The notes: generated by a model from the sequence alone, not told the origin. A stretch of 64,000 nt of DNA from Enterovibrio norvegicus_B (GCF_002876705.1 NZ_MDAG01000057.1:1-64000), one strand, 5' to 3'. Shown: positions 42,326 to 51,623, counted from the first letter of the stretch. Made by a program: numbers and translations.

Positions 42326-42772
42326 ATGCCTTATCAATCTAAACGGCGGAAAATGACTGCCGAGATAAACGTGGTGCCATACATCGATGTCATGTTGGTG
42401 TTGCTTATCATCTTTATGGTGACAGCGCCGTTCGTCACGCAAGGTGTGGATGTTGATCTTCCACAAACATCTACCGCGAAAACAGCGGCGGACCTTGCTG
42501 ATGATGCAGGCAGTGGTGCATTTATCATTGTTGAAGTCGACCAAAACGGCGGCTTGGGCTTGAGTGTTAACAATGGTGATATGGAACGTGGCTTGTCCTT
42601 GCAAGACATGTTGGTGCGCGTGAAAGCGGAGCTGGAACTGAACCCTAAATCACCTGTGCTTGTCGGCGGTGATGGTCGAGTGCCTTATTCAGAGATCATC
42701 CTAACATTGGATGCGTTGAACCAAGCAGGTGTGTCCTCAGTTGGACTCATGACTGAACCGCTTGATTCGTGA
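42326..42772 (+). CDS. tolR: Tol-Pal subunit TolR
   Basis: The 148-residue protein has one N-terminal membrane helix (about residues 18-38) containing the motor Asp in NVVPYIDVMLVLLIIFMV. A periplasmic ExbD/TolR domain ends with YSEIILTLDALNQAGVSSVGLMT. It works with TolQ to energise TolA. It lies between tolQ and tolA in the operon. Confidence 0.96.
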   Translation: MPYQSKRRKMTAEINVVPYIDVMLVLLIIFMVTAPFVTQGVDVDLPQTSTAKTAADLADDAGSGAFIIVEVDQNGGLGLSVNNGDMERGLSLQDMLVRVKAELELNPKSPVLVGGDGRVPYSEIILTLDALNQAGVSSVGLMTEPLDS

Positions 42773-42785
42773 GATGAGTAACTGA

Positions 42786-43880
42786 ATGAAGAAGAAAGAG
42801 AAAACAAGCTACTCAGGCGCAACGATCATATCCGTGCTGTTACACGCCGCGCTTTTGGGCGGTTTGTTGTGGGGCGCTGATTTCACAAAGGTATCGCACC
42901 AGCCTGCGGGGCAGAGTATTGAAGCGGTCGTTATTGACCCCAGCATTGTAAATGAACAAGCGCGAAAAATTCGCCAACAGCGTGATGAAGCTAAACGACA
43001 AGAAGATGACCGTCTTCGTCGATTAGAACAACAAGCTGATCAACTTGAAAAGCAACGTGAACAAGAAGAGAAGCGTCTTCGTGAATTGCGTGCTGAAAAG
43101 CTAGCGGCTGAAAAAGCGACACGAGAAGCGGAAACTGAGCGCAAGCGTATTTCGGAAGCCCGTAAGAAAGAAGCTGAAGAACAACGTAAGGCCAAAGAAG
43201 CGACTCGCATTGCCCAAGAGAAATCTGCGGCAGCAGAAGCTGAACGCCAGCTCAAAGTCGCAGAACAGCGTAAAGCGGAAGAAGCGGCGAAAAAGGCAGA
43301 AGCTGAGCGCGTGCGTGCTGAACAAGAACGTAAGAAAGCAGAAGCAGAACGTGAGCGTCAGTTAGCAGAGAAAAAACGCGCTGAAGAAGAAGCCCGCAAG
43401 GCAGAAGAAACGCGTAAACGTAAGCTAGCTGAGCAGAAAAAAGCCGAAGAGGCTGCCCGCAAAGCGGAAGCTGCACGTGTAGAAGCAGAGCGTAAAGCTG
43501 AAGCTGCACGTAAGAAGCAGGCAGAGCAGGAGGCTGCCCTCAACGAGCTTTTTAGCGGTCTCGAGTCCGAATCGGCAAATCGCGGTTCGGCTCGAGGGCG
43601 ATTTATCTCTGATGAAGCTGCTCGCTATGGTGCAATTTATACACAAATGATTCAGCAAAACTTGCTGGTAGACAGCAGTCTTTTTGGTCAGGAGTGTGTG
43701 GTGAAAATGCGCTTGTCGAGCACAGGGCTTTTACTCGATGTAAATGAAGTGGGTGGAAATCGCACTTTATGTCGTGCAACGAAAACGGCCGTATTGAAAG
43801 TATCATCCTTCCCAATGCCGGAAGATAAAGAAGTCGCAGCTGAGCTTCAAAATATTGAACTGACTGTGAAACCAGAGTAA
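42786..43880 (+). CDS. tolA: Tol-Pal subunit TolA
   Basis: TolA spans the periplasm from the TolQR motor to Pal and TolB at the outer membrane. The 364-residue protein has one N-terminal membrane helix (about residues 13-29). A long Ala/Lys/Glu/Arg-rich helical domain follows (about 55-255), with many AEKKRAEEEARKAEE-type repeats, and then a small globular C-terminal domain with a Cys pair. The repetitive helical part creates long open frames on the opposite strand that are not genes. Confidence 0.95.
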   Translation: MKKKEKTSYSGATIISVLLHAALLGGLLWGADFTKVSHQPAGQSIEAVVIDPSIVNEQARKIRQQRDEAKRQEDDRLRRLEQQADQLEKQREQEEKRLRELRAEKLAAEKATREAETERKRISEARKKEAEEQRKAKEATRIAQEKSAAAEAERQLKVAEQRKAEEAAKKAEAERVRAEQERKKAEAERERQLAEKKRAEEEARKAEETRKRKLAEQKKAEEAARKAEAARVEAERKAEAARKKQAEQEAALNELFSGLESESANRGSARGRFISDEAARYGAIYTQMIQQNLLVDSSLFGQECVVKMRLSSTGLLLDVNEVGGNRTLCRATKTAVLKVSSFPMPEDKEVAAELQNIELTVKPE

Positions 43881-43892
43881 GAGGGATTCTTC

Positions 43893-45245
43893 ATGTTGAA
43901 ACGTGTTTTCTTTGGTGTGTTTGCACTCATGCTTGCGGCTATTCAGCCTGCACAAGCTGAGCTCAAACTCGTCATCACCGAAGGGGTCAACTCTGCACGT
44001 CCTATCGCCATTGTCCCTTTTAAGTGGGAAGGCGAAGGCAAGTTACCGACCAATGTGTCTGATGTTATCGCATCAGATCTTCAACGCAGCGGCAAATTCA
44101 GCCCAGTCCCAACCGACAAGATGCCACAAACGCCTTACAGCGACGAAAACGTGGATTTCAACGATTGGACTGCATTGGGTGTCGATGCGCTTGTAACAGG
44201 TAAAATCAGCCCAACACCAGATGGGAAATACCTGATTGAGTACCAATTGATCGATGTGGTTCGCGGCCAGTTAACTGGCGGCACAAGCAAAGGCTTGTCA
44301 GCAACCGGAGAATTGGAACTAACCAAAGACCACCTTTTGCTTAATAACCGCAAAACGGTCAACGGCAAGCAGCTTCGTCAGTACGCGCACCGTATTTCAG
44401 ATTTAGTGTATGAAAAGCTAACGGGTGAAAAAGGGGCGTTCCTAACACGTATTGCCTACGTGGTGATTGATGATAAATCGGAACATCCATACCAGCTTCG
44501 CCTGTCTGACTATGACGGCTACAACGAACTACTTGTGTTGCGTTCAAAGCAACCTCTGATGTCGCCTACGTGGTCGCCTGATGGTAAACAACTCGCTTAC
44601 GTGAGCTTTGAAAACGGTCAGGCACAAATTTTCTTAATGAATATTTATACCGGCGAACGAGAGATGATCTCGTCATTCCCTCGTCACAATGGTTCGCCAA
44701 AATTTTCGCCTGATGGCAACAAGTTAGCCTTGGTTCTCTCCAAGACAGGCAGCTTGCAGGTTTATGTGTTAGATCTGAGAACGCGCAAGATGGAACAAAT
44801 CACCAAAGGGCGCGCGAACAACACTGAACCTTTCTGGGATCCAGATGGGCAGTCTTTGATCTTTACGTCAGACCGGGGTGGTAAACCACAGATTTATCGA
44901 GTAAATTTAGCCGACGGTTCTACCAACAGGTTGACTTGGCAGGGTAGCCAAAACCTCGGTGGTCAGCTGACACCGGATGGTAGATTCCTTGTAATGGTTC
45001 ACCGCTCGGACTCAGGTTACAACATTGCAAAACAAGATTTGCAAACGGGTGCCGTAGAAGTTCTAACCAAAACGATGCTTGATGAATCACCAAGCCTCGC
45101 ACCGAATGGCAGCATGGTCATTTACAGCTCGGTCTATGGGCGTAATAACGTACTTTCACTGGTTTCTATTGATGGACGGTTTAAAGCACGACTACCAGCA
45201 ACAAACGGCCGAGTTAGGGCACCAACATGGTCCCCGTTCCAATAA
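43893..45245 (+). CDS. tolB: Tol-Pal periplasmic protein TolB
   Basis: The 450-residue protein has a signal peptide cleaved after AQA (residue 22), an N-terminal alpha/beta domain, and a six-bladed beta-propeller with repeats such as PTWSPDGKQLAYVSFENG and PKFSPDGNKLALVLS. TolB binds Pal and is released by energised TolA. It lies 12 bases after tolA and before pal. Confidence 0.96.
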   Translation: MLKRVFFGVFALMLAAIQPAQAELKLVITEGVNSARPIAIVPFKWEGEGKLPTNVSDVIASDLQRSGKFSPVPTDKMPQTPYSDENVDFNDWTALGVDALVTGKISPTPDGKYLIEYQLIDVVRGQLTGGTSKGLSATGELELTKDHLLLNNRKTVNGKQLRQYAHRISDLVYEKLTGEKGAFLTRIAYVVIDDKSEHPYQLRLSDYDGYNELLVLRSKQPLMSPTWSPDGKQLAYVSFENGQAQIFLMNIYTGEREMISSFPRHNGSPKFSPDGNKLALVLSKTGSLQVYVLDLRTRKMEQITKGRANNTEPFWDPDGQSLIFTSDRGGKPQIYRVNLADGSTNRLTWQGSQNLGGQLTPDGRFLVMVHRSDSGYNIAKQDLQTGAVEVLTKTMLDESPSLAPNGSMVIYSSVYGRNNVLSLVSIDGRFKARLPATNGRVRAPTWSPFQ

Positions 45246-45278
45246 TATTTGCGCTTATTTGAAATTAAGGAAAACGAG

Positions 45279-45800
45279 ATGCAATTGAATAAAGTACTTA
45301 AGGGTTTGGCGGTAGCGCTACCTATGTTTACCCTAGCGGCTTGTAGCTCTAGCGACAGCTCTACTGATAGCACGGGTTCTGAAACCAACAAAGGTCAAGA
45401 AACCACTATCGTAACACCAGTAGACGGCGGCCAAGGCAGTCTGACTGAGCAAGAAATTCGTGCAAACGAACTGCGTCAGTCTCAAACTATTTACTTCAAC
45501 TTTGATGACTACTCTGTATTGCCACAGTTTGAAGACATGCTAGATGCACACGCTGAATTCCTGCGTGCAAACGACAGCATTAAAGTGGTTGTAGAAGGTC
45601 ACGCCGATGAGCGTGGTACACCAGAATACAACATCGCACTTGGCGAGCGCCGTGCGAGCGCAGTAGCGAAATACCTGCAAGCGCTAGGTGTTCCAGCTTC
45701 TCAAATTTCTATCGTAAGCTACGGCGAAGAGAAACCATTGGTGCTAGGCCAAGGTGAAGAAGCCTACGCGAAGAACCGCCGTGCGGTTCTGGTTTACTAA
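45279..45800 (+). CDS. pal: Peptidoglycan-associated lipoprotein Pal
   Basis: The 173-residue lipoprotein has a signal peptide ending LAAC (lipid on Cys21), a Ser/Thr-rich linker, and a C-terminal OmpA-like domain with EGHADERGTPEYNIALGERRA that binds peptidoglycan. ATG 45279 has AAGGA upstream; the frame opens earlier at 45249 but without signal. It anchors the outer membrane to the wall and is gathered at division sites by the Tol motor. Confidence 0.96.
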   Translation: MQLNKVLKGLAVALPMFTLAACSSSDSSTDSTGSETNKGQETTIVTPVDGGQGSLTEQEIRANELRQSQTIYFNFDDYSVLPQFEDMLDAHAEFLRANDSIKVVVEGHADERGTPEYNIALGERRASAVAKYLQALGVPASQISIVSYGEEKPLVLGQGEEAYAKNRRAVLVY

Positions 45801-45815
45801 GTTAGAAGGTAAATC

Positions 45816-46559
45816 ATGATGAACAGTAACACTTTGCGTTCTTTATCGCTGGCGTTACTGGTGAGTGTGGCAGCCCCTGTGGCTGCTGCACCTGCTCCGG
45901 TGACTGAGTTAGGTGGTGGTAGCAGCAGTAGCTCTGTAGAGCGCTTGGAGCGAATGCTAGAAGCCCGCAACCAAATGCAAATCGACATGCAACGTCAGCT
46001 AGAACAAATGGCGGGCGAGTTGGACGAATTGCGCGGCACTGTTGAAAGAAACAGTTATGAATTAAATCAGATGTTGGAACGCCAGCGCGACTTGTACCGT
46101 GAAATCGATACGCTTCGCACTGCAAAACCAGCACCTGCAGTTGAAAGTAAATCTGAAACGCCAGCAACCACAGAAGCGTATTCAAACAATCAGTCTGAAA
46201 ACGCAGAATATGAATCAGCCGTGAACCTGATTCTGAAAGAGAAAAACTACCAAGGCGCAACGGAATCTTTCAACGCATTTTTGACCAAATACCCGCAATC
46301 AATTTATAAGCCAAATGCGCATTATTGGTTGGGGCAACTATACTTCGCGAAGAGCGAATTGGCATTGGCGAAGCAGCATTTTGATGCCGTTAGTCAGTTT
46401 GCGAAATCAAGCAAGCGTGCAGATGCAATGCTCAAGCTTGGGATGATTGCAGACCGAGAGGGCGACAAGGCAGGTGCAAAAACCTTGTTCCAGAAAGTCG
46501 TGACAGAATACCCAGGTTCGACATCGGCAAGCCAAGCAGAAAAGCAATTGAAGAAGTAA
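45816..46559 (+). CDS. cpoB: Cell division coordinator CpoB (YbgF)
   Basis: CpoB is a periplasmic protein that links Tol-Pal work with PBP1B at the division septum. The 247-residue protein has a signal peptide ending in AAA (about residue 25), a coiled coil (about 40-98), a Pro/Ala linker, and C-terminal TPR repeats (about 125-247; YESAVNLILKEKNYQGATESFNAFL). The start is ATG 45816, with a second ATG directly after it. It ends the operon; a terminator follows. Confidence 0.94.
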   Translation: MMNSNTLRSLSLALLVSVAAPVAAAPAPVTELGGGSSSSSVERLERMLEARNQMQIDMQRQLEQMAGELDELRGTVERNSYELNQMLERQRDLYREIDTLRTAKPAPAVESKSETPATTEAYSNNQSENAEYESAVNLILKEKNYQGATESFNAFLTKYPQSIYKPNAHYWLGQLYFAKSELALAKQHFDAVSQFAKSSKRADAMLKLGMIADREGDKAGAKTLFQKVVTEYPGSTSASQAEKQLKK

Positions 46560-46577
46560 ACGTAGCAACTACCCTAT

Positions 46578-46606
46578 AAAGCCGACCTTGAGTCGGCTTT
46601 TTCTTT
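46578..46606 (+). terminator. Terminator of the tol-pal operon
   Basis: The stem AAAGCCGAC / GTCGGCTTT with a 5-base loop is followed by TTCTTT, 18 bases after cpoB. The tRNA cluster that lies in this position in E. coli is absent. Confidence 0.88.
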
Positions 46607-46708
46607 GCAAATTTATTGTGTCTCTAAGCCACAACACGTTTTCTGAGATGAAAATGCTGCTATAAGGCGTGTATAATGGCCGAACTGCAAGCATATCTGA
46701 GTAAGTGG

Positions 46709-47770
46709 ATGAGCCAGATTATTAATACCGCTGAGACGGTATATCCTTTCCCTCCTAAGCCGGAGGTGCTGTCTGAGCAGCAAAAATCAGACTACATCGA
46801 AAGCATCAAACAGCTTTTGAAAGAGAAAGACGCAGTCATGATTGCGCACTACTACACTGACCCTGAAATTCAGGCGCTGGTTGAAGAAACCGGTGGCTTT
46901 GTGGGTGACTCTCTTGAGATGGCCAAGTTCGGTAATCGACACCCTGCGAAAACGTTGCTGATTGCTGGCGTCCGTTTCATGGGCGAAAGTGCAAAAATCC
47001 TGACCCCAGAAAAGAACGTGATCATGCCGACGCTAGACGCGGAATGCTCACTGGATCTAGGCTGCCCGGAAGACAGGTTTTCTGCTTTCTGCGATGCGCA
47101 CCCTGATCATACTGTGGTGGTTTATGCCAACACGTCGGCAGCGGTAAAAGCACGCGCGGATTGGGTTGTCACCTCGTCGATTGCATTGGAAATCGTTGAA
47201 CATCTGGATGCGCAGGATAAACCTATTATTTGGGGGCCTGACCGTCACCTTGGTTCGTACATTGCCAATAAAACCGGTGCGGAAATGTTGCTGTGGCAAG
47301 GCGAGTGCGTGGTGCACGATGAGTTTTCTGCCAAAGCCCTCAAGGACATGAAAGCGGTTTACCCAGACGCAGCAATCCTTGTTCACCCTGAATCACCTGC
47401 TAGCGTGGTTAAACTTGCGGATGCCGTTGGTTCAACGAGCCAGCTGATTAAGGCCGCAAAAGAGCTTCCACATAAGCAGATGATCGTCGCGACAGACAAA
47501 GGCATCTTCTTCAAGATGCAGCAAGTCGTGCCAGATAAAGAACTTATCGAAGCCCCAACCGCAGGTGCTGGCGCAACGTGCCGCAGCTGTGCACATTGCC
47601 CTTGGATGGCAATGAACGGCTTGAAAGCCATCGAACTTGCGCTGAAAGAAGGCGGCGTGCAGCATGAAATTCATGTTGATGAAGCCATTCGTCAGAAGTC
47701 ACTGATCCCGCTGAATCGCATGTTGGATTTTGCTGCGGAGTTGCAACTTCAAGTGAAAGGCAACGCATAA
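46709..47770 (+). CDS. nadA: Quinolinate synthase NadA
   Basis: NadA condenses iminoaspartate with dihydroxyacetone phosphate to quinolinate in NAD synthesis, using a 4Fe-4S cluster. The protein has the cluster-binding cysteines in AECSLDLGC and GATCRSCAHCPWM, plus MIAHYYTDPEIQ and HPESPASVV. I chose ATG 46709 (353 residues) because MSQIINTAETVYPFPPKP aligns with E. coli NadA at the start. An in-frame ATG at 46676 has AAGG upstream but lies inside a TATAAT sequence (46672-46677) that may be the promoter. A terminator follows. Confidence 0.93.
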   Translation: MSQIINTAETVYPFPPKPEVLSEQQKSDYIESIKQLLKEKDAVMIAHYYTDPEIQALVEETGGFVGDSLEMAKFGNRHPAKTLLIAGVRFMGESAKILTPEKNVIMPTLDAECSLDLGCPEDRFSAFCDAHPDHTVVVYANTSAAVKARADWVVTSSIALEIVEHLDAQDKPIIWGPDRHLGSYIANKTGAEMLLWQGECVVHDEFSAKALKDMKAVYPDAAILVHPESPASVVKLADAVGSTSQLIKAAKELPHKQMIVATDKGIFFKMQQVVPDKELIEAPTAGAGATCRSCAHCPWMAMNGLKAIELALKEGGVQHEIHVDEAIRQKSLIPLNRMLDFAAELQLQVKGNA

Positions 47771-47792
47771 AGTTTGATGCTCCCTCTAGTTT

Positions 47793-47820
47793 AAAGGCGA
47801 ACGCATTGTTCGCCTTTTTT
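47793..47820 (+). terminator. Terminator of nadA
   Basis: A perfect 10-bp stem AAAGGCGAAC / GTTCGCCTTT with a 5-base loop is followed by TTT. Confidence 0.88.
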
Positions 47821-47938
47821 GATCTGCTAAATTGTCCCGCACGTTGAACCCGCCTGTTTACGACGTGCAAATCATGTACGAGCAACACGAAAACAATAAT
47901 AACGAGCGGGTCGTTTCGATGTCAGTGAAGGATATTCT

Positions 47939-48793
47939 ATGAGTCAAACCATGCTCACTATCGGCTTGCCTGTCGCGCTTGCTTGGATGATGTTTTGTGT
48001 GGGGTTAACCCTCACCGTTGCGGACTTTAAGCGTGTTTCCCAATTTCCCGGTAAAGTGGCTGCGGGCCTGTCTGCTCAGCTTATCGGTTTGCCGATCATT
48101 GCTTATGGCTTAATTCAACTCTTCAATCTGCCCGAAGTGGTGGCGGTGGGGTTGTGGATATTGGCGTTAGCACCGGGTGGTGCATCTTCAAATGCAATTT
48201 GTCACCTTTGCGGGGGCGATTCAGCACTCTCTATCACGATGACGGCGATAAGCAGCCTTATCATTCCGTTCAGTTTGCCGTTAATGCTGCCGTTTGTTTT
48301 GTCGGATGTGTCAGCCATCATTCCTGTGAAAACGGCCATCATGCAGCTTATCGCGGTGACTCTGGTGCCGGTATTGTTGGGGATGACGTTCAAGCACTAT
48401 TGCTCGTCGGCTGGCTTTGAGCGATTTGCTCAATTTGCCGGTCGTACTGCGTTGTGGGCGCTATTTTTTACTGTCGCGATCACCCTCGCGGCGAACACTA
48501 AAGTCTTTCATCAACTCTTTTCCGTTGCTTCTATCGCGGTGCTTCTTCTCTGTGTTCTTGGCATGGCGCTGGGCGTGGTTGTAGCAAAAGGGTTGGGGGG
48601 CGATGCAACCTTGTCGAAAACACTGTCCATCGAGGTGGGGATCCAAAATGCAGGCACGGCGATATTCGTGGCTGTCGTTCAGCTGAATCAACCACAACTA
48701 GCGCTGACGCCTTTGCTTTACGGAATTTTGATGAACATTCCTGCCATTATCTTAATTGTGATGAGCAAACGGCATGCTGTAAGTCATTCGTAA
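47939..48793 (+). CDS. BASS-family (bile acid:sodium symporter-like) transporter
   Basis: The 284-residue membrane protein has about nine hydrophobic helices. It carries the family's APGGASSNAICHLCGGD (about residues 79-95) and EVGIQNAGTAIFVA near 231-244, the two crossed-helix motifs that hold sodium in BASS proteins. In bacteria these import organic acids, pantothenate-like compounds and others; the substrate is not visible. AAGGAT lies upstream of ATG 47939. It appears to be a single-gene unit with hairpins on both sides. Confidence 0.9.
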   Translation: MSQTMLTIGLPVALAWMMFCVGLTLTVADFKRVSQFPGKVAAGLSAQLIGLPIIAYGLIQLFNLPEVVAVGLWILALAPGGASSNAICHLCGGDSALSITMTAISSLIIPFSLPLMLPFVLSDVSAIIPVKTAIMQLIAVTLVPVLLGMTFKHYCSSAGFERFAQFAGRTALWALFFTVAITLAANTKVFHQLFSVASIAVLLLCVLGMALGVVVAKGLGGDATLSKTLSIEVGIQNAGTAIFVAVVQLNQPQLALTPLLYGILMNIPAIILIVMSKRHAVSHS

Positions 48794-48806
48794 TATTGAT
48801 TTGATT

Positions 48807-48853
48807 GCGATAAAACAGGGATGTGTTTTTGATATTCATCCCTGTTTTATCGC
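48807..48853. terminator. Long bidirectional hairpin between the BASS and histidine kinase genes
   Basis: A perfect 17-bp stem, GCGATAAAACAGGGATG (48807-48823) and CATCCCTGTTTTATCGC (48837-48853), has a 13-base loop. It lies between convergent genes, and its right arm contains the kinase gene's stop codon (48847-48849). Confidence 0.75.
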
Positions 48854-50313
48854 AAGGCAGTTTTTACTAAGTTAATGGTAAACGTGCTGCCTTTGCCGAC
48901 CTCTGATTCAACGGTGAGTTGGCCTGACAAACTCTCTGTTATCGCTTTCGCGTGCGCGAGCCCTAAGCCATACCCTTCCGCTGTTCGACTTTCATCAGCA
49001 CGATAGAGTTTGGTGAAAATTAATGCGTGCTTATCTTCTGGAATACCAATGCCAGAGTCAGTCACTGACAGGCTTGCAAGGTTATTGTGCTCCGAGTACG
49101 CCAATTGAATCGTGCCGCCTCTGGGTGTGAACTTTAAGGCGTTATCAATAAGGTTCACCAATATCTGGATAAGCTTGTCCTCATCGGTAAGCAAAGATGA
49201 TGTTGGGTGAGTGATCACAGTCAATTGAATATCGCGGTCTTCTGCGGTTTCCTCATACCAGCTTGCTACGTTGAGTAATGTCGCATTGATATCTACTTGA
49301 GATAGCTTAGGAGAAAGGCGTCCAGCCACTTCATCATTAATTTTCAATAAGGTGGTGAGCATTTGATCGGCTTGATGGGAGGATTCTAAGCAGTCTGCCA
49401 AGGCATCTTTCATCACCTGAGTACCATTTCTATCACCTTGTTCCGTGAGCAATCCTTTTTCTGCAGAGAGACTGAGACGGGAGAGAGGGGTTCGCAAATC
49501 GTGAGCAATGGCGTTTACTGTGTCATCCATACTTTTTATTACTTTATCGAGGCGCATTAGCAACAAATTAACACTGCGGTTGATACTGGAGAGGTCATCA
49601 TTGTTGGCTTGTTTCGCCAAATTCAATGTGTTGCTCATGCTTTCCAACGGGCTTTGGCTGGCCTCATCGAGTTGTCGTGCCAAGGTGAATAAAGGGGATA
49701 GCGTTGAATGGATTAACCGCCAAACAAACAAAAGACTGATGACCGCTAATACGGCCAATGCTAGGCCGATACGAAGCCATTCGCTGATGACTGCCCCGAA
49801 ATCTGAGAAAATTGGCTGTACCATTATGTAAGCTTGGTTATTCGCCACCAAGGGTAACGTCAAAAATGGTTGGGTCATCAGTTGCTGATACCAGTGTTCA
49901 TTGTGTGCGACGTTACCATTGGGCGCGGACAATTCTGCGTTCGCTATCTTTGAAGAAAAAGCATGTAAGCTTGATTCGGGAAGCGCCAGTTCGGCACCGG
50001 ACACATAGTGAAACACGGTGGGATTTGTGACCTCTTGTTTAAAGATCGTTATGTTGTTTTCTTGCAATCTTTCCGGGTTGGCGACCACAACATGGGTTAA
50101 CTTTTCAGCGCCATTAAACGTCAAAATACGCTGATATTCGGCACCCATAGAAGCGAGCATGTTGATGTTATTGCTCTGCATTCTGTAAAGCAGCATCACG
50201 GCGATGACCATTTGCACGACAAACAAGCACGTTAGCAACACAGTGACAAAACGAAAGAACAGGGCCTTTTGCGTATGCGTTAGGGCGTTGCTAACACTCT
50301 TTTCTGAGGACAT
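48847..50313 (-). CDS. Sensor histidine kinase
   Basis: The 488-residue membrane kinase has two helices (about residues 16-42 and 180-204) around a periplasmic sensing region of about 135 residues. A HAMP-like segment follows, then HisKA with the phosphorylated His in AIAHDLRTPLSRL, and a HATPase with NLIDNALKFTPRGG, DSGIGIP and GYGLGLAHA. I chose ATG 50313 (GAGGGG upstream) over an in-frame TTG at 50319. It overlaps the response regulator gene by 23 bases. The divergent neighbour encodes a secreted HbpS/GlcG-like protein that may modulate it (inference from the HbpS-SenS pair of Streptomyces). Confidence 0.92.
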   Translation of the reverse strand: MSSEKSVSNALTHTQKALFFRFVTVLLTCLFVVQMVIAVMLLYRMQSNNINMLASMGAEYQRILTFNGAEKLTHVVVANPERLQENNITIFKQEVTNPTVFHYVSGAELALPESSLHAFSSKIANAELSAPNGNVAHNEHWYQQLMTQPFLTLPLVANNQAYIMVQPIFSDFGAVISEWLRIGLALAVLAVISLLFVWRLIHSTLSPLFTLARQLDEASQSPLESMSNTLNLAKQANNDDLSSINRSVNLLLMRLDKVIKSMDDTVNAIAHDLRTPLSRLSLSAEKGLLTEQGDRNGTQVMKDALADCLESSHQADQMLTTLLKINDEVAGRLSPKLSQVDINATLLNVASWYEETAEDRDIQLTVITHPTSSLLTDEDKLIQILVNLIDNALKFTPRGGTIQLAYSEHNNLASLSVTDSGIGIPEDKHALIFTKLYRADESRTAEGYGLGLAHAKAITESLSGQLTVESEVGKGSTFTINLVKTALR

Positions 50314-50971
50314 AGCCAACCCCTCGAATGGTATGAATAAGAGGGAGCTTAAAGTCTTTATCTACCTTCGACCTTAAGCGACATACCAATACATCTACAA
50401 CGTTTGTTTGCGGGTCAAACTGATACCCCCAAACTTTTTCTAATATGACGGTCTTCGATAGCACTCTTTCTGGATTGCGTAAAAAGAGTTCCGTAAGGGC
50501 ATATTCCCGTTTGTTAAGGGGAATGGCGAGGTCGTCCCTAACAAGTTCACGCTTGATGATGTCTAGCATCAAATCGTCATATTGCAGTCGGGTTGAAATA
50601 GCATTGTCGGGTTGTGTCCGTCGCGTCACCGTCTGGCAGCGCGCGAGCAATTCCGTAAAGGCAAAGGGTTTCACCAGATAGTCATCTGCGCCGGATTGAA
50701 GCCCGCTCACTCTCTCTTCCACTGAATGCTTAGCACTAAGAATGATGACAGGAACTGTAAAGCCTTGTCCTCTCAATTGCCTGAGCATCTCTAAGCCGTC
50801 CATTTCTGGCAACATGATATCCAAGATGACGACATCAAACTGGTCATGAGTAGCGAAATGTAGCCCTTCAATACCAGTGCTTGCCAAGGCCACAGTGCAG
50901 CCTTCTTGCTCGAAACCTTGGGTTAAGAAACGCTGAATGTGAACATCATCTTCCACGATCAGTAGATTCAA
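50291..50971 (-). CDS. OmpR/PhoB-family response regulator
   Basis: The 226-residue regulator has a receiver domain (phosphorylated Asp51 in VVILDIMLPEMDG, Lys in ILSAKHS) and a C-terminal winged helix (EYALTELFLRNPERVLSKTVILEKVWGYQFDPQTNVVDV). The start is a TTG at 50971: AAGGAG lies 7 bases upstream and MNLLIVEDDV is the family start, whereas the longer frame to 51034 adds a non-homologous 21-residue tail. The cognate kinase follows with overlap. The divergent secreted protein gene is a probable target. Confidence 0.92.
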   Translation of the reverse strand: MNLLIVEDDVHIQRFLTQGFEQEGCTVALASTGIEGLHFATHDQFDVVILDIMLPEMDGLEMLRQLRGQGFTVPVIILSAKHSVEERVSGLQSGADDYLVKPFAFTELLARCQTVTRRTQPDNAISTRLQYDDLMLDIIKRELVRDDLAIPLNKREYALTELFLRNPERVLSKTVILEKVWGYQFDPQTNVVDVLVCRLRSKVDKDFKLPLIHTIRGVGYVLRKEC

Positions 50972-51125
50972 TGGCTGTCTCCTTTGCTGTGCTATCCACA
51001 ATTTACCAAAGTGAGCATGGGATTTGGCTTTCATTACTAAGGTGTAATGTTCATGAAAGTATGGGGCAATTTGGTGGAGTTACATTGTGCTGCGAGAAAC
51101 ATGATGAACTAATGGAGATCTATGT

Positions 51126-51623
51126 ATGAAATCAGCCACCAACATTCGCACAATTATTCTTAGTGTCGCTCTTTTTTCAGCCTTTTCAGCACATGCAAAA
51201 ATCGACACGGTGAGCGTTCCTTCTTTGTCCTCAGATTCTGCGCTAGCGCTTGCCGTTGAAGCCGTTCAACAGTGTAAAAGAGATGGCTACGCGGTCACAG
51301 CGACCGTCGTCGATCCGGCAGGGCGTGTTTTGGCCCAGTTGCGTAATGATAAAGCGGGTTCGCACACACTTGAAAGCTCTCGTCAGAAAGCCTTTACTGC
51401 GGCAAGTATGAAGCAGCCGACGGCCAAATTGATGAAACTCATTAACGAAAAACCGATCTTACAACCCTTGCAGAACATGGATGAAAGCTTATTGCTGCTT
51501 GCGGGTGGGCTGCCGTTGAAAGTGAATAATGCCGTTGTGGGTGCTATTGGTGTGGGAGGCGCGCCGGGTGGTCATTTAGACGTAGCATGCGCGGAAGCTG
51601 CGATTAAAAAAATCAGCAAATAG
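51126..51623 (+). CDS. Secreted HbpS/GlcG-like haem-binding-type protein
   Basis: The 165-residue protein has a signal peptide ending SAHA (residue 24) and a GlcG/HbpS-type domain with ATVVDPAGRVLAQLRNDKAGSHTLESSRQKAFTAASM and the C-terminal GAIGVGGAPGGHLDVACAEAAI. Streptomyces HbpS is a secreted haem-degrading or haem-binding octamer that regulates the SenS-SenR two-component system. The gene is divergent from a kinase/regulator pair with only 154 bases between, which suggests a similar accessory-sensor role. Haem binding itself is not visible from sequence. Confidence 0.87.
   Translation: MKSATNIRTIILSVALFSAFSAHAKIDTVSVPSLSSDSALALAVEAVQQCKRDGYAVTATVVDPAGRVLAQLRNDKAGSHTLESSRQKAFTAASMKQPTAKLMKLINEKPILQPLQNMDESLLLLAGGLPLKVNNAVVGAIGVGGAPGGHLDVACAEAAIKKISK

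Noticed and set aside
43040..43815. Several long minus-strand frames inside tolA
   Set aside because: Ser/Ala/Arg/Phe-rich shadow translations of the repetitive TolA helix.
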